Source: Pectobacterium sp. CFBP8739 (lineage in GTDB: Bacteria; Pseudomonadota; Gammaproteobacteria; Enterobacterales; Enterobacteriaceae). From it: a stretch of 64,000 nt of DNA. A program made the position numbers and the translations under genes. Position 1 is the stretch's first letter. Every line of letters begins with the position of its first letter. Under the pieces are notes generated by a model. That model was not told where the DNA came from and did not search any database. It was given only the letters and a program-made list of their open reading frames with translations. Where the stretch lies: positions 341,997 to 405,996 of the forward strand of contig NZ_JACDRR010000010.1 in the NCBI RefSeq assembly GCF_013449375.1. Reading direction: 5' to 3'. This document shows positions 10,017 to 18,839 of the stretch, piece by piece.

Positions 10017-11036
10017 TTATGCTTCGTCGAACCCATTGGGGTGGTTGGACTGCCAGCGCCAGGTGTCCTGCGCCATTTCTTGCAGTGAGCGTGTGACTCG
10101 CCAGTTAAGGTCTTTCGCTGCACGCTCGGCATCTGCCCAATAAGCGGGCAGATCGCCCTGACGACGCGGGGCAAAATGGTAAGCCAGCGGCTTACCACAG
10201 GCCTGACTAAAGGCTTCGACGACCTGCAATACACTGTAGCCTATGCCTGCGCCCAGATTATAAATATGCACGCCAGCACGATTTTGCAGGGTGTTCATGG
10301 CGGCGATATGACCGTCAGCCAGATCGACAACGTGGATGTAATCTCGCACGCCAGTGCCGTCAGCGGTAGGGTAGTCATTACCGAAAATCGCCAGCGAGTC
10401 GCGACGTCCGACAGCAACCTGAGCGATGTAAGGCATCAGGTTGTTGGGCACACCTTGTGGGTCTTCACCCATCTCACCCGATGGATGGGCACCAACTGGG
10501 TTGAAATACCGCAATAGCGTAATACTCCATTCCGGTTCTGCATGCTGTAAGTCTTGCAGGATTTGCTCGACCATCAGCTTGCTACGGCCATAAGGGCTGG
10601 CAGGTTGCCCCGTCGGGAAACTTTCCTGATAGGGTGTGCGCGGCTGATCGCCATAGACGGTGGCGGAGGAGCTAAAAATCAGGTTTTTCACGCCTGCTTT
10701 CTTCATCGCCTCTACCAGCACGAGCGTACCGTAGACGTTATTATCATAATAACTCAGCGGTTCACGCACTGATTCGCCCACGGCTTTTAAGCCGGCAAAG
10801 TGGATGACAGAATCAATGGAATGCTTAGCGAAAATATCGTCCAGCAGCGCGCTGTCGCGAATATCGCCTTGATAAAAAATGGGCGTTTTGTCGGTTAAGC
10901 GTGTAATAGTTTTAACGACGCTAGCCTTGCTGTTGCACAAGTTATCGAGAATGACCGGCGTGTGCCCAGCAGCCAGCAATTGGACGCACGTATGACTTCC
11001 TATGTAACCGCTACCACCTGTAACAAGAACGTTCAT
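10017..11036 (-). CDS. galE: UDP-glucose 4-epimerase
   Basis: NAD-dependent SDR enzyme that interconverts UDP-glucose and UDP-galactose, needed for galactose use and for supplying UDP-galactose to surface glycans. The protein is 338 residues, the same length as E. coli GalE. The Rossmann motif GGSGYIGS sits at residues 7-14, and the catalytic tyrosine and lysine lie in SPYGRSK near residues 149-153. The start MNVLVTGG at 11036 gives the family's N-terminus. First gene of a galE-galM pair; modF lies upstream on the same strand, as in E. coli. Confidence 0.98.
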   Translation of the reverse strand: MNVLVTGGSGYIGSHTCVQLLAAGHTPVILDNLCNSKASVVKTITRLTDKTPIFYQGDIRDSALLDDIFAKHSIDSVIHFAGLKAVGESVREPLSYYDNNVYGTLVLVEAMKKAGVKNLIFSSSATVYGDQPRTPYQESFPTGQPASPYGRSKLMVEQILQDLQHAEPEWSITLLRYFNPVGAHPSGEMGEDPQGVPNNLMPYIAQVAVGRRDSLAIFGNDYPTADGTGVRDYIHVVDLADGHIAAMNTLQNRAGVHIYNLGAGIGYSVLQVVEAFSQACGKPLAYHFAPRRQGDLPAYWADAERAAKDLNWRVTRSLQEMAQDTWRWQSNHPNGFDEA

Positions 11037-11234
11037 AATGACCTCTATTATCGCAATGCTGCAAAATAACATGGCTAGACGCTGAAAAAGGTGATCTACA
11101 GCGAGAATCTGCCTCTGTTATCGATGATTTATTTACGAATAAATTTAGTGAAGCGTAGGCTACAGTGTAAATGAGCTCGGCTTTCTACCCTACATATTAT
11201 TTTGTGGTAGCGTTATCATCCCTGTTTTTAAGCG

Positions 11235-12710
11235 TTATTTACACAACTCATCAATTTGGTAGCGATAGATGTCGTTGTGCGGGACGAAAGTGAGCCGGTG
11301 CGTGATGCACTCTGGCGCGTCTTCCGCATGGTGAGAGACAAAGAGAAGCTGTGTTTCGCCCTCGCCAATGAGGATGTCCAGCCAGCGTCGCACCAGTTGG
11401 CGATTGAGCGGATCGAGCCCCTGTAGCGGTTCATCAAGAATGAGCAGCGCGGGGTGTTTGACTAACGCGCGGGCAATCAGCGTCAGACGCTGCTGACCCC
11501 AGGAGAGCGACTGAAATGGCGTATCGGCGATCGCGCCATTAAGCCCAAGCAAGATAAGCCACTGCTCGGTCAGGTGGCGCTGGCGATCAGAAACGGCCTG
11601 ATAAATGCCGATAGAGTCAAAAAAGCCTGACAGGATAACGTTGCGCACGCTGGTGCTGACGCGGTAATCCAGATGGAAGCTGCTGCTGACGTAGCCGATA
11701 TGACGCTTGATGTCCCAGATGGTTTCACCGCTGCCGCGCTTACGGCCAAACAGCGTGAGGTCGTTGCTATAGCCTTGCGGATGATCGCCGGTAATCAGGC
11801 TGAGTAGCGTCGATTTCCCCGCGCCATTTGGCCCGACAATCTGCCAATGCTGACCGGGCAACACTTCCCACGTTAGCTCGTGCAGAATAGGGCGATCGTT
11901 GTATTGCACCACGCCGTTACGCAACTGAATACGCGCTTCGTCAGCGGGAAGCGTCATATACCGCCGCGGATCTTCCGGTTCTGGCAGCGAGCTCCCTGAC
12001 AGCTTTTCGCTAAAAGCAAGTTGAGCCACCAGCGCTTCAGAGAGAATCGTTTCACGCTCGCCGAGGCGGGTCAACGTACAATCTGCCAGTACGCCGACAT
12101 GGTTGATAAAATCAGGAATGTCGTCAAAGCGATTGAGAATAAGCACCAGCATATAACCCGTGCCTGCCAGTTTTCGCAACTCATCAGCAAGCTGCTGGCG
12201 AGAAGCAACGTCCAGCCCATCAAAAGGCTCATCGAGAATCAGCAAGTCAGGCTGGGGCATCAGCGCCTGACACAGCATCGCCTTACGGGTTTCCCCCGTA
12301 GAAAGGTACTTGAAACGGCGCTCCAGCAAATGTGCAATACCAAACTGCTGCGCCAGCTGTTGGCAACGCGCGGGATCGTTGAGGCTGTCCTGAATCACCT
12401 CTGCCGTGGTGCGGCCAGTGTCATCTTCCCCTTCGCTCAGTAGATCGGTGTTATTACGTTGCCATTCGTCGGAAACCAGTTTTTGTAATTGTTCAAACGA
12501 CAGACGAACGGGGCGTTGGAATCCCGTTGTTCGTTCACCACGCAATAGCGGCAGTTCGCCGGATAGCGCTCGCGCCAATGCAGATTTACCACTTCCGTTG
12601 GCTCCGACAAAGGCCCAGCACTGGTTTTGTTCGAGCGTCAGTTCGTCCAGATGCAGCATGCGGGTGTCGCTGAGACGAAACAGCCCCTGAGTGATTTTTA
12701 ACAATGACAT
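11235..12710 (-). CDS. modF: Duplicated ABC ATPase ModF
   Basis: A 491-residue protein with two ABC ATPase domains. The first has Walker A GANGSGKSA near residue 37 and Walker B LLILDEPFDGLD; the second has GPNGAGKST near residue 295 and LLILDEPLQGLD. No membrane segments. Co-transcribed with modE in enterobacteria (40-bp gap here) and historically linked to molybdenum metabolism, although its biochemical role is not well established. The start at 12710 is preceded by AAGGAT. The position between modE and galE matches E. coli. Confidence 0.95.
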   Translation of the reverse strand: MSLLKITQGLFRLSDTRMLHLDELTLEQNQCWAFVGANGSGKSALARALSGELPLLRGERTTGFQRPVRLSFEQLQKLVSDEWQRNNTDLLSEGEDDTGRTTAEVIQDSLNDPARCQQLAQQFGIAHLLERRFKYLSTGETRKAMLCQALMPQPDLLILDEPFDGLDVASRQQLADELRKLAGTGYMLVLILNRFDDIPDFINHVGVLADCTLTRLGERETILSEALVAQLAFSEKLSGSSLPEPEDPRRYMTLPADEARIQLRNGVVQYNDRPILHELTWEVLPGQHWQIVGPNGAGKSTLLSLITGDHPQGYSNDLTLFGRKRGSGETIWDIKRHIGYVSSSFHLDYRVSTSVRNVILSGFFDSIGIYQAVSDRQRHLTEQWLILLGLNGAIADTPFQSLSWGQQRLTLIARALVKHPALLILDEPLQGLDPLNRQLVRRWLDILIGEGETQLLFVSHHAEDAPECITHRLTFVPHNDIYRYQIDELCK

Positions 12711-12750
12711 TTTCTATCCTTCGTCAGATGGCGATAGCGCTAAAGCGACA

Positions 12751-13542
12751 TTAACAAAGCGTGGCGATGATGACCCGGTCAGCATTGAAACAGGCATTCA
12801 CGTCCGTTCCCTGTTGCAGCTTTTGTTGCTCAAGCAGGGCGTTCGGTACCATGGCACACAGGGTTTCCCCCCCGGTCAGCGTAATCAGAATTTCGCTGTT
12901 TTCCACACCGTGTTGAATGGACTGGATTTGCCCTGATAAGACGTTATCAACATCAGGCGCGGCGGACGTGGTAGCGTACACATCGATCCACGGTGCTTTA
13001 ATCAGTGCCAACACCTCTTTCCCTTTCTGTAATTGCAGGCGCTCGGCGCTTTGTTGTGTAATCAGGGCGCTGATCGTTGTTTTACCATCGGCGAGTAAAA
13101 GATCCAGATGTTGTTGCACCTGTTCTTCACCGCGTGCGAGCACGGTTCCAAAAAACTGGTTACGGGCGCTGGTTTGCAGTGAGAAACGCGCGATGGCTGC
13201 CAGCAGGCTATCTAACGGCAGACCGTCTTCTTGCAAGACATCAAAGGCTTTTTGCTGAATCTGTGCGAGCAAATCGTACAGCTGGAGAAGACGTTCGCCG
13301 TAGCGGGTGAGCTGAGCCCCGCCACCGCCTTTGCCACCGGTCATACGTTCGACGATGGTCTGTTCGGCCAACTGATTCATCTCATTGATGGCATCCCATG
13401 CGCTTTTATAGCTAATCCCTGCCAGCTTGGCGCCCTGACTGATTGAACCGGTATGACGAATTTGCTTGAGCAATTCGATGCGCCGCGGATCGGCGAATAA
13501 ACGCTGTTGGAGTTTCAGGGTGAGAAGAATTTCAGCCTGCAT
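12751..13542 (-). CDS. modE: Molybdate-responsive transcriptional regulator ModE
   Basis: Binds molybdate and represses modABC while activating several molybdoenzyme operons. The protein is 263 residues (E. coli 262). A LysR-like winged helix-turn-helix occupies the first half (IRHTGSISQGAKLAGISYK, then RMTGGKGGGGAQLT), and tandem Mop/TOBE molybdate-binding domains form the second (from about residue 125: ARNQFFGTV and later SEILITLTGGETL). The start at 13542 (MQAEILLTLK) matches E. coli; a longer in-frame extension lacks homology. It is transcribed away from acrZ-modABC. Likely operators are seen at 13998-14021 and 35936-35959. Confidence 0.97.
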   Translation of the reverse strand: MQAEILLTLKLQQRLFADPRRIELLKQIRHTGSISQGAKLAGISYKSAWDAINEMNQLAEQTIVERMTGGKGGGGAQLTRYGERLLQLYDLLAQIQQKAFDVLQEDGLPLDSLLAAIARFSLQTSARNQFFGTVLARGEEQVQQHLDLLLADGKTTISALITQQSAERLQLQKGKEVLALIKAPWIDVYATTSAAPDVDNVLSGQIQSIQHGVENSEILITLTGGETLCAMVPNALLEQQKLQQGTDVNACFNADRVIIATLC

Positions 13543-13738
13543 AGTGAGGGCACCGTTGGTGAGTTTACTTCTCTGTATTGTCGCTATTTTCTTCATCAGG
13601 GGCAAATCGCACAAATAGACGCACTATTTTCTATTACTGCGGTAGACTACGTGGCAATTACGACGATCTCGGCTTACAGTGAAATAGCACGTTAGACTGG
13701 CTAAAGTAGCGGTAACCGTTGCAATAAGTGAGGTAAGC

Positions 13739-13894
13739 ATGTTGGAGTTGTTGAAGAGCCTGCTGTTTGCAGTTGCCATGGTTCCTGTGATGATGGTGGT
13801 TATCATGGGCGCGATTTATTGCTTGGGCGAAGTATTTAACGTGTTGTCCAGCATCGGTCATTCCGACGATCAGCGCGCAAAGAATCAGCACTGA
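13739..13894 (+). CDS. acrZ: AcrZ, small membrane accessory protein of AcrAB-TolC
   Basis: A 51-residue single-helix inner-membrane protein, [20 protein letters not shown]..., closely matching E. coli AcrZ (49 residues), including [19 protein letters not shown]. AcrZ binds AcrB and tunes export of some drugs. The transmembrane segment spans about residues 8-32; the hydrophilic tail ends [13 protein letters not shown] precedes the start. Its position between divergent modE and modABC is conserved in enterobacteria. A clear terminator follows at 13917-13940, separating it from modA. Confidence 0.95.
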   Translation: MLELLKSLLFAVAMVPVMMVVIMGAIYCLGEVFNVLSSIGHSDDQRAKNQH

Positions 13895-13916
13895 TTCACG
13901 ATCCTTTTCTATTTTG

Positions 13917-13950
13917 ATGTCCGGCTTTTTTGCCGGACATTTCTTTTCTA
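13917..13950 (+). terminator. Rho-independent terminator after acrZ
   Basis: A 9-bp stem ATGTCCGGC / GCCGGACAT with a six-T loop, followed by TTCTTTTC. It lies 22 bases past the acrZ stop and upstream of the modA promoter region. Confidence 0.85.
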
Positions 13951-13997
13951 CCCCCTGATATATACCTCTTTAAAGCGCATGACATGGCTTCATAATT

Positions 13998-14021
13998 CGT
14001 TATATCATTATTTACATAGCG
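13998..14021 (+). promoter_or_regulatory. ModE operator upstream of modA
   Basis: CGTTATAT - 8 nt - ACATAGCG, an imperfect palindrome (six of eight positions symmetric) with the arrangement of the E. coli modA operator as I recall it (CGTTATAT-N8-ACATAACG). It ends 20 bases before the modA start codon, overlapping the expected promoter, as needed for repression by molybdate-bound ModE. Confidence 0.85.
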
Positions 14022-14041
14022 ATAATTGTCAGGAGACAAGA

Positions 14042-14812
14042 ATGAAGCAGCAATGGTTAAAATGGTTTGCCGCACTGACCCTCAGTGCAGGAATGGCGCT
14101 GCCTGCGGCAGCAGAAGATAAAGTTACTGTATTCGCCGCCGCATCATTGACGAATGCGTTGCAGGAAATCGCCACGCAATATCAGAAAGAGAAAAACGTT
14201 GCCGTCGTGGCGTCTTACGCATCCTCTTCAACGCTGGCGCGCCAGATTGAGCAAGGTGCACCTGCCGATCTGTTTATTTCTGCTGACCAACAGTGGATGG
14301 ACTACGCGCAGGACAAAAACCTGATGGATACCACCACGCGCCACACGCTGCTGGGCAATGAGTTGGTGGTGATTGCGCCGAAGGCCAGTGCGCAGAAAAA
14401 TCTCACTATTGATGATAAAACCGACTGGAAAAGCCTTCTGAAAGGCGGACGTCTGGCCGTTGGCGACCCGGATCATGTGCCTGCCGGCATCTATGCCAAA
14501 GAAGCGTTACAGAATCTGAAAGCCTGGGATGGACTCTCCCCGCTGATGGCGCGCGCCAATAACGTACGTGCAGCGATGGCGCTGGTGGAGCGTGAAGAAG
14601 CACCTTTAGGCATTGTTTACGGTTCTGATGCGGTTGCCAGCGACAAAGTTAAGGTCGTCGGTACGTTCCCGGCAACGAGCCACAAGCCTGTCGAATATCC
14701 GATGGCGATCGTAAAAGAACATAAAAACCCAGCGGTTACCGGGTTTTATGACTACCTGAAAACGCCGGAAGCGGCAGCGGTATTTAAACGTTACGGCTTC
14801 GCGCCGCGTTAA
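14042..14812 (+). CDS. modA: Periplasmic molybdate-binding protein
   Basis: Captures molybdate and tungstate in the periplasm and delivers it to ModBC. A 256-residue protein with a Sec signal peptide (MKQQWLKWFAALTLSAGMAL, cleaved after PAAA) and the ModA core: VFAAASLTNAL near the N-terminus, SYASSSTLARQIE (serine ligands of the oxyanion), and GDPDHVPAGIYAKEAL and VYGSDAV in the second lobe. The start at 14042 has AGGAG just upstream; an earlier in-frame ATG falls inside the operator. Its stop codon overlaps the modB start by one base. Confidence 0.97.
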   Translation: MKQQWLKWFAALTLSAGMALPAAAEDKVTVFAAASLTNALQEIATQYQKEKNVAVVASYASSSTLARQIEQGAPADLFISADQQWMDYAQDKNLMDTTTRHTLLGNELVVIAPKASAQKNLTIDDKTDWKSLLKGGRLAVGDPDHVPAGIYAKEALQNLKAWDGLSPLMARANNVRAAMALVEREEAPLGIVYGSDAVASDKVKVVGTFPATSHKPVEYPMAIVKEHKNPAVTGFYDYLKTPEAAAVFKRYGFAPR

Positions 14813-15501
14813 TGATGCTGAGTGATTACGAGTGGCAGGCGGTTGAGCTGAGCCTCAAAGTTTCCGTTCTGGCTGTGGCGTGCAGCTTGCCGTTTGGGAT
14901 ACTGATGGCGTGGATTTTGGTGCGCTGTCGGTTCCCCGGCAAATCGCTGTTAGATAGCATTATCCATTTACCACTGGTGCTGCCGCCAGTGGTCATTGGT
15001 TATCTGCTGCTGGTGGCGATGGGAAGACGCGGCGTAATCGGTTCCTGGCTCTATGACTGGTTCGGCTTCAGCTTTAGTTTTAGCTGGCGCGGTGCCGCAT
15101 TAGCGTCGGCGATTGTCGCGTTCCCGCTGATGGTTCGAGCGATTCGGCTGTCACTGGATGCTGTCGATAAGCATCTGGAACAGGCTGCCCGAACACTGGG
15201 TGCCACACCCTGGCGTGTATTTTTCACCATCACATTACCTCTCTCTTTTCCCGGCATTGTTGTCGGAACCGTATTGGCGTTCGCCCGTTCGCTGGGTGAA
15301 TTTGGCGCGACCATTACGTTTGTTTCTAACATTCCCGGTGAAACCCGAACCATTCCACTGGCGATGTATACCCTGATTGAAACGCCCGGCGCGGAGGCTG
15401 ATGCAGCAAGGCTGTGTATCATTGCCATCGTCTTGTCGCTGGCTGCGCTGTTGGCATCAGAATGGTTAACAAACTGGAGCCGCAAGCGGTTGGGGGGATA
15501 A
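14812..15501 (+). CDS. modB: Molybdate ABC transporter permease
   Basis: Inner-membrane permease subunit, 229 residues as in E. coli, with five to six hydrophobic segments. The EAA loop contacting the ATPase is [21 protein letters not shown], near residues 123-143. One-base overlaps with modA (14812) and modC (15501) indicate a tightly coupled operon. The second Met codon (14815) could also serve as start. Confidence 0.97.
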   Translation: MMLSDYEWQAVELSLKVSVLAVACSLPFGILMAWILVRCRFPGKSLLDSIIHLPLVLPPVVIGYLLLVAMGRRGVIGSWLYDWFGFSFSFSWRGAALASAIVAFPLMVRAIRLSLDAVDKHLEQAARTLGATPWRVFFTITLPLSFPGIVVGTVLAFARSLGEFGATITFVSNIPGETRTIPLAMYTLIETPGAEADAARLCIIAIVLSLAALLASEWLTNWSRKRLGG

Positions 15502-16559
15502 TGCTGCAACTCGATTTTCATCAACAACTGGGCAACCTCGAACTCCGCGTTCAGTCTGAACTGCCCGCGAACGGGATTACCGCGATTTTCGGCGTGTCTG
15601 GCGCAGGGAAAACCTCGCTCATCAATGCCGTTGTTGGCCTGACTCGTCCGGATAGCGGACGGATTATGCTCAATAATCATGTCTTGGTGGATACTCAGCA
15701 GCGTATTTTTCTTCCACCGGAAAAGCGCCGAATCGGCTATGTATTTCAGGACGCTCGCCTGTTTCCGCACTATCGCGTACGTGGCAATTTACGTTACGGT
15801 ATGGCTGAGACCATGGAATCGCAGTTCGATGACATCGTCAATTTACTGGGTATTGAAGCGCTGCTGAATCGCTATCCACGGACGCTGTCCGGTGGCGAAA
15901 AACAGCGTGTTGCGATTGGCCGGGCATTGCTGACTGCGCCGGAACTGCTGCTTATGGATGAACCGCTGGCGTCGCTGGATTTACCCAGAAAGCGCGAGCT
16001 GTTGCCGTATCTGGAGCGTCTGGCGAAAGAGGTCAATATCCCGATTTTGTATGTCAGCCACAGTCTGGAAGAGATTGTCCGGTTAGCCGATCATGTCGTG
16101 GTGCTTGATAAAGGCAAAGTGAAAGCACAGGGTGTGCTGGAAGAGGTGTGGGCCAGCAGCGCACTACGCCCTTGGTTAGCGAAAGACGAACAGAGCAGCA
16201 TTCTGAGTGCGCGCGTGTTGGCTCAACATGAGCATTACGCGATGACGGCGCTGGCATTAGGCGACCAGCAGGTGTGGGTCGGAAAAGTCGAACTCCCGCA
16301 GGACGCCGCATTACGCATTCGCGTGAATGCCGCTGATGTTTCTCTGGTGCTACAGCCGCCAGAAAAAAGCAGCATCCGTAATGTGCTGCGTGCCAGCGTG
16401 GTGGAGTGCATTGATGTCGACGGACAGGTTGAAGTAAAACTTGAGGTTGGTCAGCAGATGCTGTGGTCCCGTATTACGCCGTGGGCACGGGACGATCTCC
16501 TACTTCATCCTGGGCAAACGATCTACGCGCAGATTAAGAGCGTGTCGATTACGGCGTAA
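15501..16559 (+). CDS. modC: Molybdate ABC transporter ATP-binding protein
   Basis: ATPase driving ModABC import, 352 residues, the same length as E. coli ModC. Walker [10 protein letters not shown] near residue 32, Q-loop, signature LSGGEKQRV, Walker [13 protein letters not shown] and H-loop SHSLEE are all present. The C-terminal third (from about residue 285, [22 protein letters not shown]) is a Mop/TOBE domain that can bind oxyanion and contribute to trans-inhibition. The start MLQLDFHQQ at 15501 overlaps the modB stop. Last gene of modABC. Confidence 0.97.
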   Translation: MLQLDFHQQLGNLELRVQSELPANGITAIFGVSGAGKTSLINAVVGLTRPDSGRIMLNNHVLVDTQQRIFLPPEKRRIGYVFQDARLFPHYRVRGNLRYGMAETMESQFDDIVNLLGIEALLNRYPRTLSGGEKQRVAIGRALLTAPELLLMDEPLASLDLPRKRELLPYLERLAKEVNIPILYVSHSLEEIVRLADHVVVLDKGKVKAQGVLEEVWASSALRPWLAKDEQSSILSARVLAQHEHYAMTALALGDQQVWVGKVELPQDAALRIRVNAADVSLVLQPPEKSSIRNVLRASVVECIDVDGQVEVKLEVGQQMLWSRITPWARDDLLLHPGQTIYAQIKSVSITA

Positions 16560-16740
16560 GCACAGGCCGAGTGATGGAACAGCCGTTCATATCGCTCGGT
16601 CTATCTCGTGAATCAGTCTATATTCTGTGACTAAGATAACAAAACGAGTATTGAGAGTGATTTTCAATTCGTTTTTTCTACCGCGTAAACAAGGTAGTCA
16701 GATAAATTATTCCCGCGTTGTTATTTTTTCATTATAAAAA

Positions 16741-16752
16741 GTAATCGATTAC
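16741..16752. promoter_or_regulatory. LacI-type operator copy 1 (GTAATCGATTAC)
   Basis: A perfect 12-bp palindrome with central CG, extended to 20 bp by flanking A and T runs (16737-16756). It lies 42 bases ahead of the periplasmic isomerase gene at 16795. Identical cores occur at 22452-22463 and 22482-22493. The LacI-family gene at 17735-18715 is the natural candidate to bind them. Confidence 0.8.
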
Positions 16753-16794
16753 TTTTTTGTTTTCACCTGTGCTAAGAGAGAAGAGGAGAAGGAC

Positions 16795-17658
16795 ATGCCT
16801 TGTATGACGTTATTGCGCCGAGCGTTCGCCATACCGCTGTTATTAATGGTTTCATCAGGTTTGGCGCTTGCCGAGCGTCCAGCAGAAAATCAGAAAATAG
16901 CGTTGCAGATGTATACACTGCGTAGCCTGAATACGCTTGATGAGCAATTTTCTGCGGCGCGTCAGGCTGGGTTTAAGGCCGTAGAGCTGGTGGGGACGCA
17001 CGGTGTGAGCGCGTCAGAAATGAAGGGATTATTGGGAAAATATCAGTTGAAGGCCATTGCTGCGCATGTCCAGTTTGGCGAACTGAAGAATAACATGGAT
17101 GAAGTTGTCGCCTTTAATAAAGCGATTGGCAACCGCATGATTATTGTGCCGTGGCTCAATGTTGAAGATCGGCCGAATAGCGCAGAGGGATGGCAGCGTT
17201 TTGGTGTGGAAATGAACGATCTTGGACGTGAATTGAAGAAGCAGGGCATGAAGCTGGCTTATCACAACCATAATTTCGAGATGAAGAAGTATCGCGGTAA
17301 AACCGCGCTGGAAATCATGATGGATGCGGCAGAGCCAGAGAACCTGATGCTGGAAATGGATGTTGCCTGGGTATCTCGCGGAGGACAGGATCCTGTGCGT
17401 CTCCTGCGCCAGTACAAAGGGCGTATTTACTCGATTCATGCGAAAGATAATACCTCCATCGGCATCCGCGATGATGAAATGAACTTTGCCCCACCTGGTG
17501 AGGGCATTTTGGCGTGGGAAGAGATTCTTCCTGCTGCGTCTAAGGCGGGTGCTCAGTGGTTTGTTGCTGAACATGACTTACCGAAAGATCCGCAGGCCAT
17601 TATTTCCGCTGCTTACCAGTCTCTGTATGAAAAGCTGAGTAAGGTGAAAAGTAAGTAA
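16795..17658 (+). CDS. Exported sugar phosphate isomerase/epimerase-like TIM barrel
   Basis: A 287-residue protein of the AP endonuclease 2 / xylose isomerase-like TIM-barrel family with a Sec signal peptide (cleaved after about residue 26, SGLALA). The probable metal and active-site residues are E64 (AVELVG), H91, the HNHNFE segment at 157-162, E187/D189 (LEMDVAW), H215 (SIHAKD) and E259. Related proteins act as isomerases or epimerases on free or oxidised sugars; a periplasmic location rules out phosphorylated intermediates as the ordinary substrate. GGAGAAGG precedes the start. It has its own promoter region with the GTAATCGATTAC operator and is convergent with the LacI gene. The substrate is unknown. 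Confidence 0.9.
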   Translation: MPCMTLLRRAFAIPLLLMVSSGLALAERPAENQKIALQMYTLRSLNTLDEQFSAARQAGFKAVELVGTHGVSASEMKGLLGKYQLKAIAAHVQFGELKNNMDEVVAFNKAIGNRMIIVPWLNVEDRPNSAEGWQRFGVEMNDLGRELKKQGMKLAYHNHNFEMKKYRGKTALEIMMDAAEPENLMLEMDVAWVSRGGQDPVRLLRQYKGRIYSIHAKDNTSIGIRDDEMNFAPPGEGILAWEEILPAASKAGAQWFVAEHDLPKDPQAIISAAYQSLYEKLSKVKSK

Positions 17659-17669
17659 GGAATCGCTAT

Positions 17670-17697
17670 CCACCTGCGGTCAGCGAGCCGCAGGTGG
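17670..17697. terminator. Stem-loop between convergent genes
   Basis: A perfect 10-bp stem CCACCTGCGG / CCGCAGGTGG with an 8-nt loop, between the stops of the exported TIM-barrel gene (17658) and the LacI-type gene (17735). No T-run on either side, so termination may be weak or may rely on other factors. Confidence 0.55.
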
Positions 17698-17734
17698 TCA
17701 GAAATGGGACCGCGAAAGGTAAATGTTGCGTGGG

Positions 17735-18715
17735 CTAGCTGGATGCCCGTTCGACAAACGTCCATTTCAGTAAGCGTTTTTCTGTTTTGCTGTCAGGCTG
17801 GTCAATCTGTTGCAATAGCAGCTTCACGGCTTCTCTGCCGATATGCGCGGACGGCTGCTGAATGGTACTGAGCTGAGGCGAAGTGATGTAACCCAGCTCC
17901 GAGCCGTCAAAACCGATCACCGCAATATCCTGCGGCGCACTCAGCCCCGCCTCGCAGATTGCCGACAGTGCACCCGCAGCCAACGTATCGGACACCACAA
18001 AGACGGCATCTGGCCGCTCTGGATCGTTAAGCAGCGCGCTCATTGCGGCCTTGCCGCCTGCGTAGCTCAAGGTGCTGGCGTATTCGACTTTGCCGTAATC
18101 AAACGCATTTTCCGCGAGAGCGTCGCGATAACCTTTCTCTCGCTGCTGGGCGTAGAGATAATTCATATCGTGGTTAATCATGGCGATACGGCGGCGGCCT
18201 TTGCCAATAAAGTGATTAATCACGAAACGGGACGCTTCGGCGTTATCAATCCCGACGGATGAAATAGCAGATGTATCATCATGCTCGGCGCACTGTACCC
18301 AAGGGGCGGTGCCAATCATGTCCTGAATCGCGGAAAGCGTTGAAATCGCGTCCATGGTGATTACGCCATCGACCATTTTACCGGACAGTAATTGCAGGCT
18401 GGAGTGGGCGCGAACAATATCGGCACCTGAATTACACAGAAGAATGCGGTAGCCGTTTTCTTCCGCTTCCGCTTCGATACCTTTCACCACATCGGCGCAG
18501 AAGGGGTTGGCAATGTTGGAAACCATGACCAATAGCATATGGCTACGTGCGGTACGCAGCTGGCGGGCCAGTAAGTTCGGCTGATAGTTGCTGCTTTTTA
18601 TCGCATTGAGAACACGTTCCCGGTTTTGCGGCTTCACGGTATCAATGTTATTCAACACCCGTGAAACGGTGGCGACCGAAACACCCGCTATCCGTGCTAT
18701 TTTTTGAATCGACAT
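17735..18715 (-). CDS. LacI-family transcriptional regulator
   Basis: A 326-residue repressor-type protein. The N-terminal LacI helix-turn-helix IQKIARIAGVSVATVSRVLN (residues 3-22) is followed by the hinge helix (NLLARQLRTARS) and a periplasmic-binding-protein-like sugar sensor (from about residue 60, to VIGFDGSELGYITSPQLSTI). It most resembles the CytR/RbsR side of the family, but the effector cannot be read from sequence. It lies downstream of the oxidoreductase in the same direction and is probably the local regulator that recognises GTAATCGATTAC in front of the two transcription units. Confidence 0.93.
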   Translation of the reverse strand: MSIQKIARIAGVSVATVSRVLNNIDTVKPQNRERVLNAIKSSNYQPNLLARQLRTARSHMLLVMVSNIANPFCADVVKGIEAEAEENGYRILLCNSGADIVRAHSSLQLLSGKMVDGVITMDAISTLSAIQDMIGTAPWVQCAEHDDTSAISSVGIDNAEASRFVINHFIGKGRRRIAMINHDMNYLYAQQREKGYRDALAENAFDYGKVEYASTLSYAGGKAAMSALLNDPERPDAVFVVSDTLAAGALSAICEAGLSAPQDIAVIGFDGSELGYITSPQLSTIQQPSAHIGREAVKLLLQQIDQPDSKTEKRLLKWTFVERASS

Positions 18716-18779
18716 AATTCAGAAGGCACTCACGCTACTTATGCTTAGCTGAGCAGATTACCATAAATATCTCTGGCTG

Positions 18780-18808
18780 CATCCCGCAGGCGTCGCACCT
18801 GCGGGATG
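18780..18808. terminator. Stem-loop after the Gfo/Idh/MocA gene
   Basis: An 11-bp perfect stem CATCCCGCAGG / CCTGCGGGATG with a 7-nt loop, between the oxidoreductase stop (18840) and the LacI-type start (18715). It could end the MFS-isomerase-oxidoreductase operon before the regulator; a T-run is lacking. Confidence 0.5.
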
Positions 18809-18839
18809 AATAACATAAGAGAATGAACGGCCTGATGCC

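Noticed and set aside
13962-13973. A TACCTCT heptamer upstream of modA that resembles a NarL half-site
   Set aside because: Unlike the fdoG site there is no partner heptamer at the two-base spacing; likely chance.
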